A model generated the notes under the pieces. The model was not told the DNA's origin, did no database searches, and worked only from the letters and a program-made list of their open reading frames with translations. From Chloroflexota bacterium (GTDB lineage Bacteria > Chloroflexota > Anaerolineae > Promineifilales > Promineifilaceae): a DNA stretch of 64,000 bases. Position numbers and translations under genes: made by a program. Below are positions 1-8,773 of the stretch, in pieces. The DNA lies in NCBI GenBank assembly GCA_017993775.1, contig JAGOMA010000010.1, positions 106,408 to 170,407 on the forward strand. The letters are read 5' to 3'. Within the stretch, counting starts at the first letter, position 1, and each line of letters opens with the position of its first letter.

Positions 1-270
1 GCGCCATACGTAACCTCGGCGCTCTTTTCCCTGGCCAATTGTCGGTAACGTCGCCCCGCCAACGCTGCCGCCAAACAAACCACCTACTCCGGCAATAAAA
101 AAGGCCAACAACAGCCCAAATACCAATCGGAATATCGGGCTGCCGAACAAGAACCAATTGGATGGCGTCAGAGCAAACAAGATATAGCTGATGATATTGC
201 CAACCAGTAATCCCAACCCATAGGCCAGGCCACTAAAAAGGATTTGTTTGGGGCGAGTTGTAGGCACCAT
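1..270 (-). CDS. Partial membrane protein, N-terminal 90 residues
   Basis: This minus-strand gene starts at the ATG at 268-270 and runs off the left edge of the window. The visible 90 residues begin MVPTTRPKQILFSG and contain two hydrophobic segments (about residues 10-32 and 47-72), the second rich in Gly and Ala (GVGGLFGGSVGGAT). A charged stretch (GKERRG) follows. I do not recognise a family. It lies downstream of the lipoprotein gene on the same strand, separated by about 110 bases that carry a strong dyad. Only the membrane location can be inferred. Confidence 0.6.
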   Translation of the reverse strand, partial: MVPTTRPKQILFSGLAYGLGLLVGNIISYILFALTPSNWFLFGSPIFRLVFGLLLAFFIAGVGGLFGGSVGGATLPTIGQGKERRGYVWR

Positions 271-296
271 TGGATTTTACCAGATCGATTTGAGCG

Positions 297-340
297 TTTA
301 TGAAAGAAGAGCAACTGGTAGATCGCTCTTCTTTCATAAA
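297..340. repeat. 16-bp perfect inverted repeat between two minus-strand genes
   Basis: The arms TTTATGAAAGAAGAGC (297-312) and its exact complement (325-340) flank a 12-base loop. On the minus strand the hairpin follows the lipoprotein stop codon by about 40 bases and precedes the next ATG by about 27 bases. There is no T-tract, so a processing hairpin or an operator is as likely as a terminator. Confidence 0.5.
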
Positions 341-379
341 CTAAACTGCTAAATGGTCGAATTACATGCTAGAACAAGA

Positions 380-3094
380 CTACGGGACCAGCAAATTGAT
401 CACCCCACTCGTCCCATCGGCTAAAGTATAAAACAATTGCCCGGCCGTTACCACAGATGTACTGTTCACCAGTTCCGACCCCCACTGATACCCGGTCAGG
501 GATTCCAGAGCGGCCAGGTAGGCCTGTTCTTGCTGCATGGTGGCTTCTTCGCAGGCCATGCGGGTGGTGGCAATCGGGCCAACGGTGAAGAAGTCTCTCA
601 CGGCCGTCAACGCACCAGAGTAGGTGTTGCAGCCAGCAGACCCGGTAACTTCCGTCTCGCCGAACACGGCCGTGATGGTTGTTCCTTCCAACACCGGCTG
701 TTCAGCCCCTACCGGGCCGAAAGATACAACCTGGAATTCGATGCCCGTGGCGCTGGAAACCGGCAGTTTTTCTTCCGGCGTTTCGCCGCCGCTGGCGGCA
801 GATTGGGCGGCAAAGCGCAGCGTGCCGCTGTCGAAGGCCATGTCCATGAACAGGTCGCCATCCTGGAAGAAGTAGATGGCCGCATTGCTCAGATTCGCCA
901 CAAACTGGTCGCTCAGCGAATCTTCCGGGCAGGCAGCCAGAGTGCTAGGGCCGGGGATGACGCTGAGCGTGCTGCCATCGGTGGTGTAGGAGGCCACAAC
1001 GTTGTTGCAGTCGGCTTTGATAGCGGCCGTGCCGTCGGCGTTGAAGGTGATGGTGTAGCGCGTGGGGTCGGATACGGCCGTTTGCTCCACCGGCGTGGTC
1101 ACCGAAACCCACTGCCATGTCGTGCCCGTCAGCAGCGGCGACAGGGGCGGCGCTTCCACCACCGGCACGTTGTCGGCGTTCACCGCTTCCACAAAGGTGG
1201 CCGACACCCACACCTGTCCATCCGACAGGTTGGGCGCGTCGATCACCCACCATCGGCCGTCGGCGCTGCGGCCGATAATTGCGCCGCTGTCGCCCAAAGG
1301 CGCTGTGCCCACGTAGGGATAATCGGTTCCCGGACCGGTGCGCAGGAAGATGCCATCCGGGGCGATGACAGTGGCCACGGCTTCGCCGTCGGTAGGCGCA
1401 GGCAGGTCCACGGTTTGCTGCGCGGCAAAACGCAGCGTGCCGCTGTCGGCAAACATATCCATGTACAGTTCGCCGTCGCGGAAGAAGTAGATGGCCGCGT
1501 TGGTGAGGTTAGCCACAAACTGGTCGCCCAGCGAATCTTCCGGACAGGCGGCCAGGGTGCTCGGTCCGGGCAAAATGCTCAGGCTGCCGCGGTCGGCGGT
1601 GTAGCTGGCGACCACGTTGTTGCAGTCGGCTTTGATGGCGGCCGTGCCGTCATCGTTGAAGGTGATGGTGTAGCGGGTGGGGTCGGAAACGGCCGTTTGT
1701 TCCACCGGCGTTGTCAACGACACCCACTGCCAGGTCGTGCCCGTCAATTTGGGCGTCAGTTCCGTGGGGAAGGTCAACGATTGGACCAGGGCGTCCAAAG
1801 CCGCCAGGTCGGGCGTCCAGCCGGTGGTGGGCAGGGCGTTCAGGGTGTCTTTGGTGGTCTGCAAATAGGCGGTGTAGCTGTCGGCATTGGCGACCTGGGC
1901 ATTGACTTCTTCCGGCACATCGGCCAGGGTGTTGGGCAGGCTTTCGGTCGATACCGGCCAGATCAGCGAGACGTAGAAGACGCCATTGCTGGTCAGACCC
2001 TGGTAATAGTAGCTCGTGGTTTCGTTGGTTAATGGGCTAACGTCTAAACGGAAAGGCCAGTCGGATACGTAACGCACGCCGCTGCCCACGTCAAAGTTCA
2101 GATCGGCAAACTGCACCCAGCGGTCCATGTCGCTCATGGGCGGCGGCAGGATGGGCATGGCGCCGGTCGGCGGTTCGGTACGTCCTTCGGCCTGGGCGAT
2201 GAGGGTTTGCAAACTGGCCAATTGGTCGGCGACGATGGCGCTGCCGGTGGCGGTGTACATATCGGCGTAAGCCTGCGCAGGGAAGATGTAGAGGCGACGG
2301 CCGTTATTGGCAATGGCTTCTTCTGGTGTTTCTCCATCAAACGTTAACACGATGTGCGGCGGCATTCCCTGGAATCCGGGGCCTTCGACTACCGGGCTGC
2401 CGGGTTGGACCACCCAACTAAAGGAATTGGCCAGACCTTGCAGGTTCATCTGGATGGTTTCGGCGGGGATGGCTTCGATTTCAGCCTCACCGGCGGCGGG
2501 TACGGCTGCGTTGCGGAAATAATCCAGCGGGCCGCCATCAACGCCGGCCACAACCAGGACGCTGCCGTTTTCTTCCAGGCGATAGGTCTGCGGAACGCCG
2601 AACATCATCATCATGGCGTCAGACAGCGATTCTGGCGGGCAGGCGGCCATGGTCATCGGTCCCAGTTCCATATAAATCGCGTCGGGGCTGGCGGTGGCGT
2701 ATTGTCCGGAGGCGCTGTTGCAATCTACCTGGGCGCTAAAGGAGCCATCGGCGTTGAAGAGCAGGGTGTAGGCTTCCGGGTTGGGCACGATGATGGGGTC
2801 CATCTGCGCGCCGTTGGGGTCGCGCCGTTCCCACTGCCAGGTGATGTCGATGAGTTGTGCGTCGGCGATGTGGCTCATGGCGGCCAGCGGCGAGGCTGGC
2901 GTTGGTTCAAGGGTGGGTTCCGGTGTAGGCGGAACTTCTGTGGGTGGCACTTCTGTGGGTGGGATTTCGGTGGGTGGTACGGCCGTTGACGGTACTTCTG
3001 TGGGTGGAATGGGGGTTGGCGTGGCTTCTTGCCCGCCGCAAGCTGCCAGCGCCAATAACAGGGCCAGCAAGAGTATGTAACCTAATTTTTTCAT
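380..3094 (-). CDS. Secreted lipoprotein with four META/HslJ-like modules and an SH3b domain
   Basis: The start at 3092-3094 is chosen for its GAGGAGAC ribosome site and because it opens a lipoprotein signal (MKKLGYILLLALLL, lipobox LAAC with Cys19); the frame is open further upstream. Of 904 residues, about 25-68 form a Thr/Pro/Glu linker (repeats of PPTEV). META-type modules lie near residues 80-190, 450-550, 655-760 and 790-904, recognised by T(W)QW, F..DG and C(N)...GPM..(A)AC patterns. A bacterial SH3 domain (FLRTGPGTDYPYVG) lies near 570-640, between the second and third modules. Modules two and three are almost copies, also at the DNA level. META domains are known from heat-shock lipoprotein HslJ; the role here is unknown, probably cell-envelope. 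The protein is probably anchored outside the membrane. Confidence 0.85.
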   Translation of the reverse strand: MKKLGYILLLALLLALAACGGQEATPTPIPPTEVPSTAVPPTEIPPTEVPPTEVPPTPEPTLEPTPASPLAAMSHIADAQLIDITWQWERRDPNGAQMDPIIVPNPEAYTLLFNADGSFSAQVDCNSASGQYATASPDAIYMELGPMTMAACPPESLSDAMMMMFGVPQTYRLEENGSVLVVAGVDGGPLDYFRNAAVPAAGEAEIEAIPAETIQMNLQGLANSFSWVVQPGSPVVEGPGFQGMPPHIVLTFDGETPEEAIANNGRRLYIFPAQAYADMYTATGSAIVADQLASLQTLIAQAEGRTEPPTGAMPILPPPMSDMDRWVQFADLNFDVGSGVRYVSDWPFRLDVSPLTNETTSYYYQGLTSNGVFYVSLIWPVSTESLPNTLADVPEEVNAQVANADSYTAYLQTTKDTLNALPTTGWTPDLAALDALVQSLTFPTELTPKLTGTTWQWVSLTTPVEQTAVSDPTRYTITFNDDGTAAIKADCNNVVASYTADRGSLSILPGPSTLAACPEDSLGDQFVANLTNAAIYFFRDGELYMDMFADSGTLRFAAQQTVDLPAPTDGEAVATVIAPDGIFLRTGPGTDYPYVGTAPLGDSGAIIGRSADGRWWVIDAPNLSDGQVWVSATFVEAVNADNVPVVEAPPLSPLLTGTTWQWVSVTTPVEQTAVSDPTRYTITFNADGTAAIKADCNNVVASYTTDGSTLSVIPGPSTLAACPEDSLSDQFVANLSNAAIYFFQDGDLFMDMAFDSGTLRFAAQSAASGGETPEEKLPVSSATGIEFQVVSFGPVGAEQPVLEGTTITAVFGETEVTGSAGCNTYSGALTAVRDFFTVGPIATTRMACEEATMQQEQAYLAALESLTGYQWGSELVNSTSVVTAGQLFYTLADGTSGVINLLVP

Positions 3095-3295
3095 ATATGT
3101 CTCCTCAATTATTATCTTCCAATTGACATGCTTGCCTGAAGCTGCGAACGGCCGTCTGGCAAAGCAGCGGGTGATAATAACGTAACATGTATGACGGCTC
3201 AATGATTGGGACAGGTTTATTAGGAAGTCATCACAATTAGCCCGCCCTGGCGCATGACTTGAAGAGGAGTGGGTGTCGGGGAACGGCCGTCTGGC

Positions 3296-3340
3296 AAAAA
3301 AAAGCCCGGCACACTGTTCGCTCCATTGTGCCGAGCTTTG
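3296..3340 (-). terminator. Rho-independent terminator of the DUF1269 gene
   Basis: Read on the minus strand, an imperfect stem (AAAGCTCGGCACA paired with TGTGCCGGGCTTT) encloses a short loop and is followed by a run of eight T residues. It starts about 50 bases after the stop codon of the gene at 3388. Confidence 0.75.
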
Positions 3341-3387
3341 ATGGCTAGTTTTGGGCGATTTCAGGACTGCATCCTGAACATCATGCA

Positions 3388-3888
3388 TCACGCATCCTCA
3401 AGTCCATCGGTGCCAAACGCGTCACGCAATTTGGCTTCGCCCTCTTTTGAAAGCGATGTTTGCAGCACTTTTGCCTTAAACGAAGCCAGTTCTGGCAGGA
3501 CTTTATCTGTTCTTACCTTTATCACCAGCAAAAACAAAGCCGCCTGCCCTGGGGCAATCGACTGCGCCACGTCTTTCAGAAAATCATCGTCAATCCCGAC
3601 ATCGGTGAACCTGGCGTTTAACGCGCCGCCCACCGCGCCCGCCGCCATCCCCAGCCAGGGCGCGATGAAAATGGTTCCGATCAGCAGTCCCCAAAATGCG
3701 CCGCCCAATGCCCCTCGACCTACCAGACGGTCAAGCTGCTTTATCTTGGCCTTGCCGTTCATGTCCCGCACGACAATGGCCGCATCTTCCAGGAAAATCA
3801 ACTCCTGTTTCTGCAATTCCTGCAATTTATCGCGCATTTGGGCGGCGCTTTCTTCATTTTCCAAAACCAAAACGATCATCTCAGTCAT
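3388..3888 (-). CDS. DUF1269 family membrane-associated protein
   Basis: This 166-residue protein starts MTEMIVLVLENEESAAQMRDK. The N-terminal half resembles a ferredoxin-like fold typical of DUF1269. It is followed by a Gly/Ala-rich hydrophobic region (about residues 70-95, GALGGAFWGLLIGTIFIAPWL) that could sit in the membrane, and then by a second acidic region ending in GLEDA. An AAGGAGACG-like site lies just before the start, and a clear terminator follows. The function of the family is not known. It stands alone, flanked upstream by a palindromic repeat array. Confidence 0.8.
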   Translation of the reverse strand: MTEMIVLVLENEESAAQMRDKLQELQKQELIFLEDAAIVVRDMNGKAKIKQLDRLVGRGALGGAFWGLLIGTIFIAPWLGMAAGAVGGALNARFTDVGIDDDFLKDVAQSIAPGQAALFLLVIKVRTDKVLPELASFKAKVLQTSLSKEGEAKLRDAFGTDGLEDA

Positions 3889-3942
3889 AACTCGTCTCCT
3901 TTTTATTTGTGACCAGCCATAAAAATTGAAATGTACTCACAC

Positions 3943-4137
3943 AGACCCTAAGGGTTTTTCCCTCGAGCAAGCAGGCCCTTTGGCGCCTAAACCCTTAGGG
4001 TCTTCAACCGAGACCCTAAGGGTTTGCCCTCGAGCAAGCAGGCCCTTTGGCGCCTAAACCCTTAGGGTCTTCAACTGAGACCCTAAGGGTTTGCCCTCGA
4101 GCAAGCAGGCCTTCTGAAACCCAAACCCTTAGGGTCT
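3943..4137. repeat. Three tandem copies of the CCCTAAGGG palindromic intergenic repeat
   Basis: Three units of about 60 bases lie at 3943-4003, 4011-4070 and 4078-4137. Each starts AGACCCTAAGGGTTT, has a centre with CTCGAGCAAGCAGGCC, and ends AAACCCTTAGGGTCT, so each unit can fold into a long hairpin. Related units recur at 8671, 28971, 30761, 30863, 34336, 49959, 56847 and 56920. All lie between genes, like REP/BIME elements. Confidence 0.85.
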
Positions 4138-4150
4138 ATTGTCGCTTGAT

Positions 4151-6667
4151 CTACGACAACCCGTTTTCAGTTTCTTCTGCCATGTCCAGAAAATGCTCCA
4201 ACCAACGGGTCCGCCACACCAGACGCTGCACGAATACCCATAGGATGGTCAAAAGAGCAATAACCACGTAAAACAGGGTAGGCAGCGGTACCAGATTGAA
4301 AAAGCCGCGCAGCCATGGCAGCGCCAGCACCACCAGATAACTGGCGAACAAGGCCACCGCCGCCACAACGGGCAGCCAATTACGACCGCGATACGGCGCG
4401 CCGCCAGCAAACCATGCAAATGGCGGTTCGGCAAAAATCATCAGGGTGATGCCGGTAAACACAAAAAAGGTTGTCAGGGCGGTTTGCGCCGATAACAAAA
4501 CAGCGGCCTGGTTGAATAGTTCCACCGACATGGTTCCCCGCTGAGCGCCAGTCGTTCGTTCCAGGGTGGCGATCATTTCGGGGGTAATGGTGATTTGGGC
4601 CAGGTTGTGGTCGACCAAGAAGAACGCGCCGACATAGATAAACAGGCCAAACAAGAAGATGGTAAAGCTGGCCGGCAGTGTAAAGTGCAAGATGTTTTGG
4701 CTGAGGGTGATACGCTGGCGAACGGTAACGGCCGTTACCGCCAACACAAATGGCGGCGCTCCACGCGCAAAAAACGACAAAAGTGTACTCTGCAAGGCTG
4801 AAAACGGAAAACCCAACCCCAACATCGTTATGCTGATGATCAGCAGCAGCAAAGCGAACACCGTCACCATAAACAATTTCAAGATATTCTGGATGCTGTT
4901 GACGATGCGCGTGCCTTCTTTCAGGGCCAGGGGCATCGCCGAGAAGGAATCGCCGAGCAGCACCATCGCCGCGACGTTGCGGGTGGCGCTGCTGCCGCTC
5001 TCCATAGCAATGCCCATATTGGCCTTTTTCAGCGACAGCACGTCGTTGACGCCGTCGCCGATCATGGCGACATATTCGCCCGAAGCGCGCAGGGCTGAGA
5101 CCAGCGCCTCTTTTTGCTGCGGGGTGATACGGCCAAATACGGTGGCGTCTACGGCCGTTTGCCGGAATTCCCCCTCGCTCATCAGCGCCAGTTCAGGGCC
5201 AGACACAGCTCTCAGATCGCCGGGCAGGCCGGCCTGCCGCGCTAGGGCGGCCACCGTTTGGGGATTGTCGCCGGAAATAACCTTTAACCGAACGTCGTTT
5301 TCGATAAATGCCTGAATAGTCTCTTGCAAATGGGGCCGAAGTTCATCGCTAAACCCAACCACGCCCAGCAGGGTCAGCGGCGGCAGTAAAGGCTCACCGG
5401 CGGTATCGTGGAGGGTAACGGCCGTTTCATGACGGGCAAACACCAGCACCCGCAAACCCCGCTCCGACCAATCGGCGGCCAGTTGGCGGGCGTCGTCGGG
5501 CATGGTGAACTGGCGTTCCAGCATTTCCAACGCGCCCAGCACATACACCCCGCCGCCGGCAAAAGCCACCGCCGACCATTTGCGCGCCGAGGAAAACGGC
5601 ACTTCGTCGGCCAAAGCGTTCCGCTGCCCAGGCAGTTTGTCGATGATTGCCTGGCTGGTTTTGTTAACGGCCGTGGCGCTCGCCGCAAAATCCGCCAACA
5701 GCCGTTCCAACGCCCCTTTTTCAACCCCAACCGCATAAACATCATCGTACTGAATTTTGTTAGCCGTCAGCGTACCGGTTTTATCGGTACACAACACCGT
5801 CACATTGCTCAAAGATTCAACGGCGTTTAGCTGCTGCACCAACCCGCCTTGTTGGCCGATACGCACCCCGCCCCAAGAATAATTCAGCGTGATCAACGTC
5901 AGCAGACCGGCCGAAACCGACCCGGTGATAACAGCCATCACCTGCAGCCACAACCCAAAAGGCAAATTCATCACAAACAAGCTCAAAACAGCCAAAATGC
6001 TAAAGAAAAGCACAATCAGCAGCAGCAATCGCAGCAGTCGGTTCACTTCGCGCTGCAACGGCGTGTACTCGGTCTTAAATTCGCGGGCGTCTTTGGTGAG
6101 CTTATTGGCAAAACTATCCTCTCCAACCCGAGTGGCTTCCACCAGCGTTTCCCCCGTAACGCAAAAGCTGCCCGACAACACTTCCTCGCCCGGCAGCTTC
6201 AAAATCAGGTCGGACTCGCCGGTCAGGGCCGATTCATCCACTTCGATTTTTCCGTCGCCGACAACCACACCATCCACCGAAATCTGGTCTCCGGCGCGAA
6301 TAACCAGCACATCGCCCAGCACCAATTCCGACGGATCGACACGCTCCTCTGCGCCATCGCGCACCACCGACACCTTTACCCGCGCCAGCAAAGCGATCTG
6401 GTCCAACTGCTGCTTGGCGCGCACTTCCTGTATGATGCCCACTACGGCGTTGAAAACCACCAGGCCAACCGTCGTAATGGCACTGCGAAAATCCCCAACC
6501 AGCATCATGCCAAACCCGATGGCATACAAAACGATGTTGACCGGGTTAAACACGTTGGTTTTGGCAATGTCGCTGTAGGTTCGGCTGGTGGAAAGCTTAA
6601 CGTCGTTGCTTTGCCCGTTTCGCCGCCGTTCAGTAACCTGATTACGCGAAAGTCCGGTCATGCTCAT
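4151..6667 (-). CDS. Cation-transporting P-type ATPase, CtpE-like
   Basis: The start at 6665-6667 is preferred because AAAGGACAG lies just upstream; an ATG 33 bases further up (6700) has no ribosome site. The 838-residue protein has the P-type order: actuator domain with LTGES (149-152), membrane helices, phosphorylation motif DKTGTLT (Asp295), nucleotide domain, TGDGVND-like hinge written IGDGVND, and C-terminal helices. Its N-terminus (TGLSRNQVTERRRNGQSND) and general layout resemble actinobacterial CtpE, a calcium exporter family. In helix M4 the expected PEGL is replaced by SAGL, so the Pro and the acidic ion ligand are missing and the ion cannot be named. It is a single-gene unit between repeat clusters. 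Confidence 0.9.
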   Translation of the reverse strand: MSMTGLSRNQVTERRRNGQSNDVKLSTSRTYSDIAKTNVFNPVNIVLYAIGFGMMLVGDFRSAITTVGLVVFNAVVGIIQEVRAKQQLDQIALLARVKVSVVRDGAEERVDPSELVLGDVLVIRAGDQISVDGVVVGDGKIEVDESALTGESDLILKLPGEEVLSGSFCVTGETLVEATRVGEDSFANKLTKDAREFKTEYTPLQREVNRLLRLLLLIVLFFSILAVLSLFVMNLPFGLWLQVMAVITGSVSAGLLTLITLNYSWGGVRIGQQGGLVQQLNAVESLSNVTVLCTDKTGTLTANKIQYDDVYAVGVEKGALERLLADFAASATAVNKTSQAIIDKLPGQRNALADEVPFSSARKWSAVAFAGGGVYVLGALEMLERQFTMPDDARQLAADWSERGLRVLVFARHETAVTLHDTAGEPLLPPLTLLGVVGFSDELRPHLQETIQAFIENDVRLKVISGDNPQTVAALARQAGLPGDLRAVSGPELALMSEGEFRQTAVDATVFGRITPQQKEALVSALRASGEYVAMIGDGVNDVLSLKKANMGIAMESGSSATRNVAAMVLLGDSFSAMPLALKEGTRIVNSIQNILKLFMVTVFALLLLIISITMLGLGFPFSALQSTLLSFFARGAPPFVLAVTAVTVRQRITLSQNILHFTLPASFTIFLFGLFIYVGAFFLVDHNLAQITITPEMIATLERTTGAQRGTMSVELFNQAAVLLSAQTALTTFFVFTGITLMIFAEPPFAWFAGGAPYRGRNWLPVVAAVALFASYLVVLALPWLRGFFNLVPLPTLFYVVIALLTILWVFVQRLVWRTRWLEHFLDMAEETENGLS

Positions 6668-6870
6668 AAATTCTGTCCTTTTCTCAGGCGAATTGTCCAT
6701 TCAGATTGGCTTCAGGCGCACCATTGGGAAAGTCCTCGAGATTCAGCGCCTCAGCGGGTAAATGCCTCGCTCTCCATCGTGGAAGACGCCAAATGAGGCT
6801 GGACGTTATTTTACTCTATAAAAGGAAAGATGAAACCAGAGCCTGCAGAATTCAACAATTAAGACTTTTT

Positions 6871-6970
6871 AGGGTTGAAAATTAAATAACATGCGTAAGA
6901 TGGGACCAATCTCAGAAGATTGGTCCCATTTAAACGTGTAAATTATTTCAATTCTCGTTCCTTAGGATTT
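6871..6970. repeat. About 100-bp intergenic repeat, copy A (gap 6668-7077)
   Basis: This element contains a hairpin (GGGACCAATCT with AGATTGGTCCC) flanked by AAAATTAAATAACATG and AAACGTGTAAATTAT. A close copy lies at 11304-11405. The rest of the 410-base gap holds a nested dyad at 6988-7054 (arms AAACGTGATGCGTG and CACGCATGACGTTT with one mismatch), which may act as the 3' structure of the NYN gene. I see no gene in the gap. Confidence 0.75.
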
Positions 6971-7077
6971 CGTGGGGGGCTGATCTGAAACGTGATGCGT
7001 GGCGCGTGATGCGTGGGGTCTCTCTGGTCACGCATGACGTTTCACGCATCACGGGCTAGCGGCTCAGCGACGCGCCT

Positions 7078-8085
7078 TTACTCCACATAAGCAACATAGC
7101 CTGCCTGGTCGTCTGGTTCTATTTTAAAGTACCCCAGATTGGCGCCCTCTTGCATAAGTTGTTTAAATTGGCTGTACCCGTAGATGGATTCGTCAAACCC
7201 GCCATATTTTTGCAGCAGGCTGGCCTTAACATACGGAAAATACGCTCTGTCCCGTTTGGACGCTTTCAGGATTTCGACAATTTCCTTAAAAATTCCTTCC
7301 AATTCTTCCGGTATGGTCGAGGGTTTATGGTTCTGTTGCGGCAAGGTCAACCAATCTCTTAACGCGGCCGTGTGCAGACTGAAAAAACCCTTGCTTTCGC
7401 CATGTTCCATCATGGATTTGAATTTTTCAAAGCCGTACTCGCGTTGATCAAATTGGCCATAGAGCGCGATCAGCTTCATTTTTACCTGGGTAAGCAAGAT
7501 GAGGTTACTGGTTTCTTGCTCAATCAATTTGACGATCTGCTGAAAGACTTCTTCTGCGGGTTTGGCTGGTTTGACGTGGGTCGGGGGCGGCTGGATCGGT
7601 GAATCCGACACTTTGGGTGGATCGACGTCTACATCATAGATCAACAACGTATCGACTAAATCACCCAATCTGGTGGACGCGTTGTTCGATTGGGCAATCA
7701 CAACGACTTTTTTACCTCTGGGGCGTAAGGCAGTTGCCACATGGACAAAATCCCCGTCTCCGGTAACTAAAATGTAGGTTTCGATGCTGGGATTGCGATA
7801 GGCAAGATCGATGCAATCTGTGGCCAGCTTGACGTCTGCATTGTTTTTGTAGCCTGTGGGGACATATACAGGCTCAATTCCCATGGTATATAAAACCTGA
7901 GAATCTCGCTGAAACCTTTGTTCGCGCCAGTCGGCGTAGGCTTTGGCCAGGACTAAACGGCCGTATCCCTCCGCCACCTCTCGCAAAGCAGAGATATTGG
8001 CTTTGCCGCGAATAAACCCGTGCATGTTTTCCCAATCGATAAACATGGCCACATCTGTACTGGATTCTCGCTGAATAGAGTCCAT
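7078..8085 (-). CDS. NYN-domain (LabA/DUF88-like) putative RNase with two LOTUS/OST-HTH domains
   Basis: The start at 8083-8085 is chosen because GGGAGGA lies six bases upstream; the adjacent ATG at 8086-8088 is also possible. The first 150 of 335 residues form a NYN domain of the PIN-like nuclease group. Acidic residues expected for metal binding are visible: Asp17 in FIDWEN, Asp84 and Asp90 in NNADVKLATD, and Asp110 and Asp112 in TGDGDF. Two winged-helix-like LOTUS/OST-HTH domains follow at about 180-240 and 260-325; both contain YGxF and FKxxMxxG patterns. LOTUS domains bind RNA in other proteins. An RNA-processing or RNA-silencing role is likely, but the target is unknown. It is monocistronic. 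Confidence 0.85.
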   Translation of the reverse strand: MDSIQRESSTDVAMFIDWENMHGFIRGKANISALREVAEGYGRLVLAKAYADWREQRFQRDSQVLYTMGIEPVYVPTGYKNNADVKLATDCIDLAYRNPSIETYILVTGDGDFVHVATALRPRGKKVVVIAQSNNASTRLGDLVDTLLIYDVDVDPPKVSDSPIQPPPTHVKPAKPAEEVFQQIVKLIEQETSNLILLTQVKMKLIALYGQFDQREYGFEKFKSMMEHGESKGFFSLHTAALRDWLTLPQQNHKPSTIPEELEGIFKEIVEILKASKRDRAYFPYVKASLLQKYGGFDESIYGYSQFKQLMQEGANLGYFKIEPDDQAGYVAYVE

Positions 8086-8124
8086 CATATTCCTCCCATT
8101 ATTGAAATCTTTCCCCAACCAAAC

Positions 8125-8613
8125 TCAATTTACCGCCAACGGCGGCCCCATCAACTCCATGCCATGCGCCCGCCACAGCGCCGGGTCCTGCGGCGGCATG
8201 GCGTCGGCCTTTGTCACCTCGCGGAAAAACGCTTCCATCTTCCCGGCCGGGTTAAAGGCAATCAACATCCGGCCCTGGCCATCGCCCACGTGCGCCCACA
8301 CATGCGGCACCTGGCGCGGAGCCATCAATGAATCGCCCGGATAGAGCCGCAGCCGCTCCAGGCCAATTTCTATCACAAACTCCCCTTCCACGGCATAGAA
8401 CCACTCCTCCTGATCCGTATGCAGATGGCGCGCCGGGCCGCCTTTGGCATGGAAGGTGTTTTCAAGGATCAGCAAGCCGCTGTTGTCTGATGGCACAACT
8501 TTAAATGCGATGACGCTAACGCCTAACCCACGCTGTTCGCCCAAACAATCTGCGCCTGCCGCAACACGAATGGCGTCTGGTGTACTGGTCGACATGGACA
8601 AAGTTTCACTCAT
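8125..8613 (-). CDS. Cupin-domain protein
   Basis: This single-cupin protein has 162 residues. Motif 1 is visible as GGPARHLHTDQEEWFYAVEGEF, giving metal ligands His63, His65 and a Glu at 69 or 70. Motif 2 contains PGDSLMAPRQVPHVW with His104. An AAGGAGG site lies at a good distance before the ATG. The substrate cannot be deduced. It lies just upstream (on its strand) of the NYN gene with a 40-base gap, so the two could be cotranscribed, but nothing else links them. Confidence 0.85.
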   Translation of the reverse strand: MSETLSMSTSTPDAIRVAAGADCLGEQRGLGVSVIAFKVVPSDNSGLLILENTFHAKGGPARHLHTDQEEWFYAVEGEFVIEIGLERLRLYPGDSLMAPRQVPHVWAHVGDGQGRMLIAFNPAGKMEAFFREVTKADAMPPQDPALWRAHGMELMGPPLAVN

Positions 8614-8670
8614 AAAATCCTCCTTCTTTCGCGCACGTTGAGGGATTCAAGTTACGCAGTCATTCCAGTG

Positions 8671-8736
8671 AAAACCCTAAGGGTTTTACCGAATCAATCA
8701 TCATTTCCCAAAGGTCCAGTAAACCCTTAGGGTTTT
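8671..8736. repeat. CCCTAAGGG palindromic intergenic repeat, single copy
   Basis: The outer arms AAAACCCTAAGGGTTTT and AAACCCTTAGGGTTTT enclose about 35 unrelated bases. The central part differs from the copies at 3943-4137, so only the palindromic ends are conserved. It lies upstream of the cupin gene and downstream of the phosphotransferase gene. Confidence 0.75.
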
Positions 8737-8773
8737 GGGCGCATACAGCACGGCCGTTTCCCGGTCGCTGCCC

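Noticed and set aside
437..2032. Long plus-strand open frame opposite the lipoprotein gene
   Set aside because: It is a GC-driven antisense frame with Arg/Gly/His-rich composition and no domain; the minus-strand lipoprotein has signal peptide and domains.
3943..4137. CRISPR array
   Set aside because: Only three units, each an internal palindrome of about 60 bases, nearly no spacers, and the same units occur singly elsewhere between genes.
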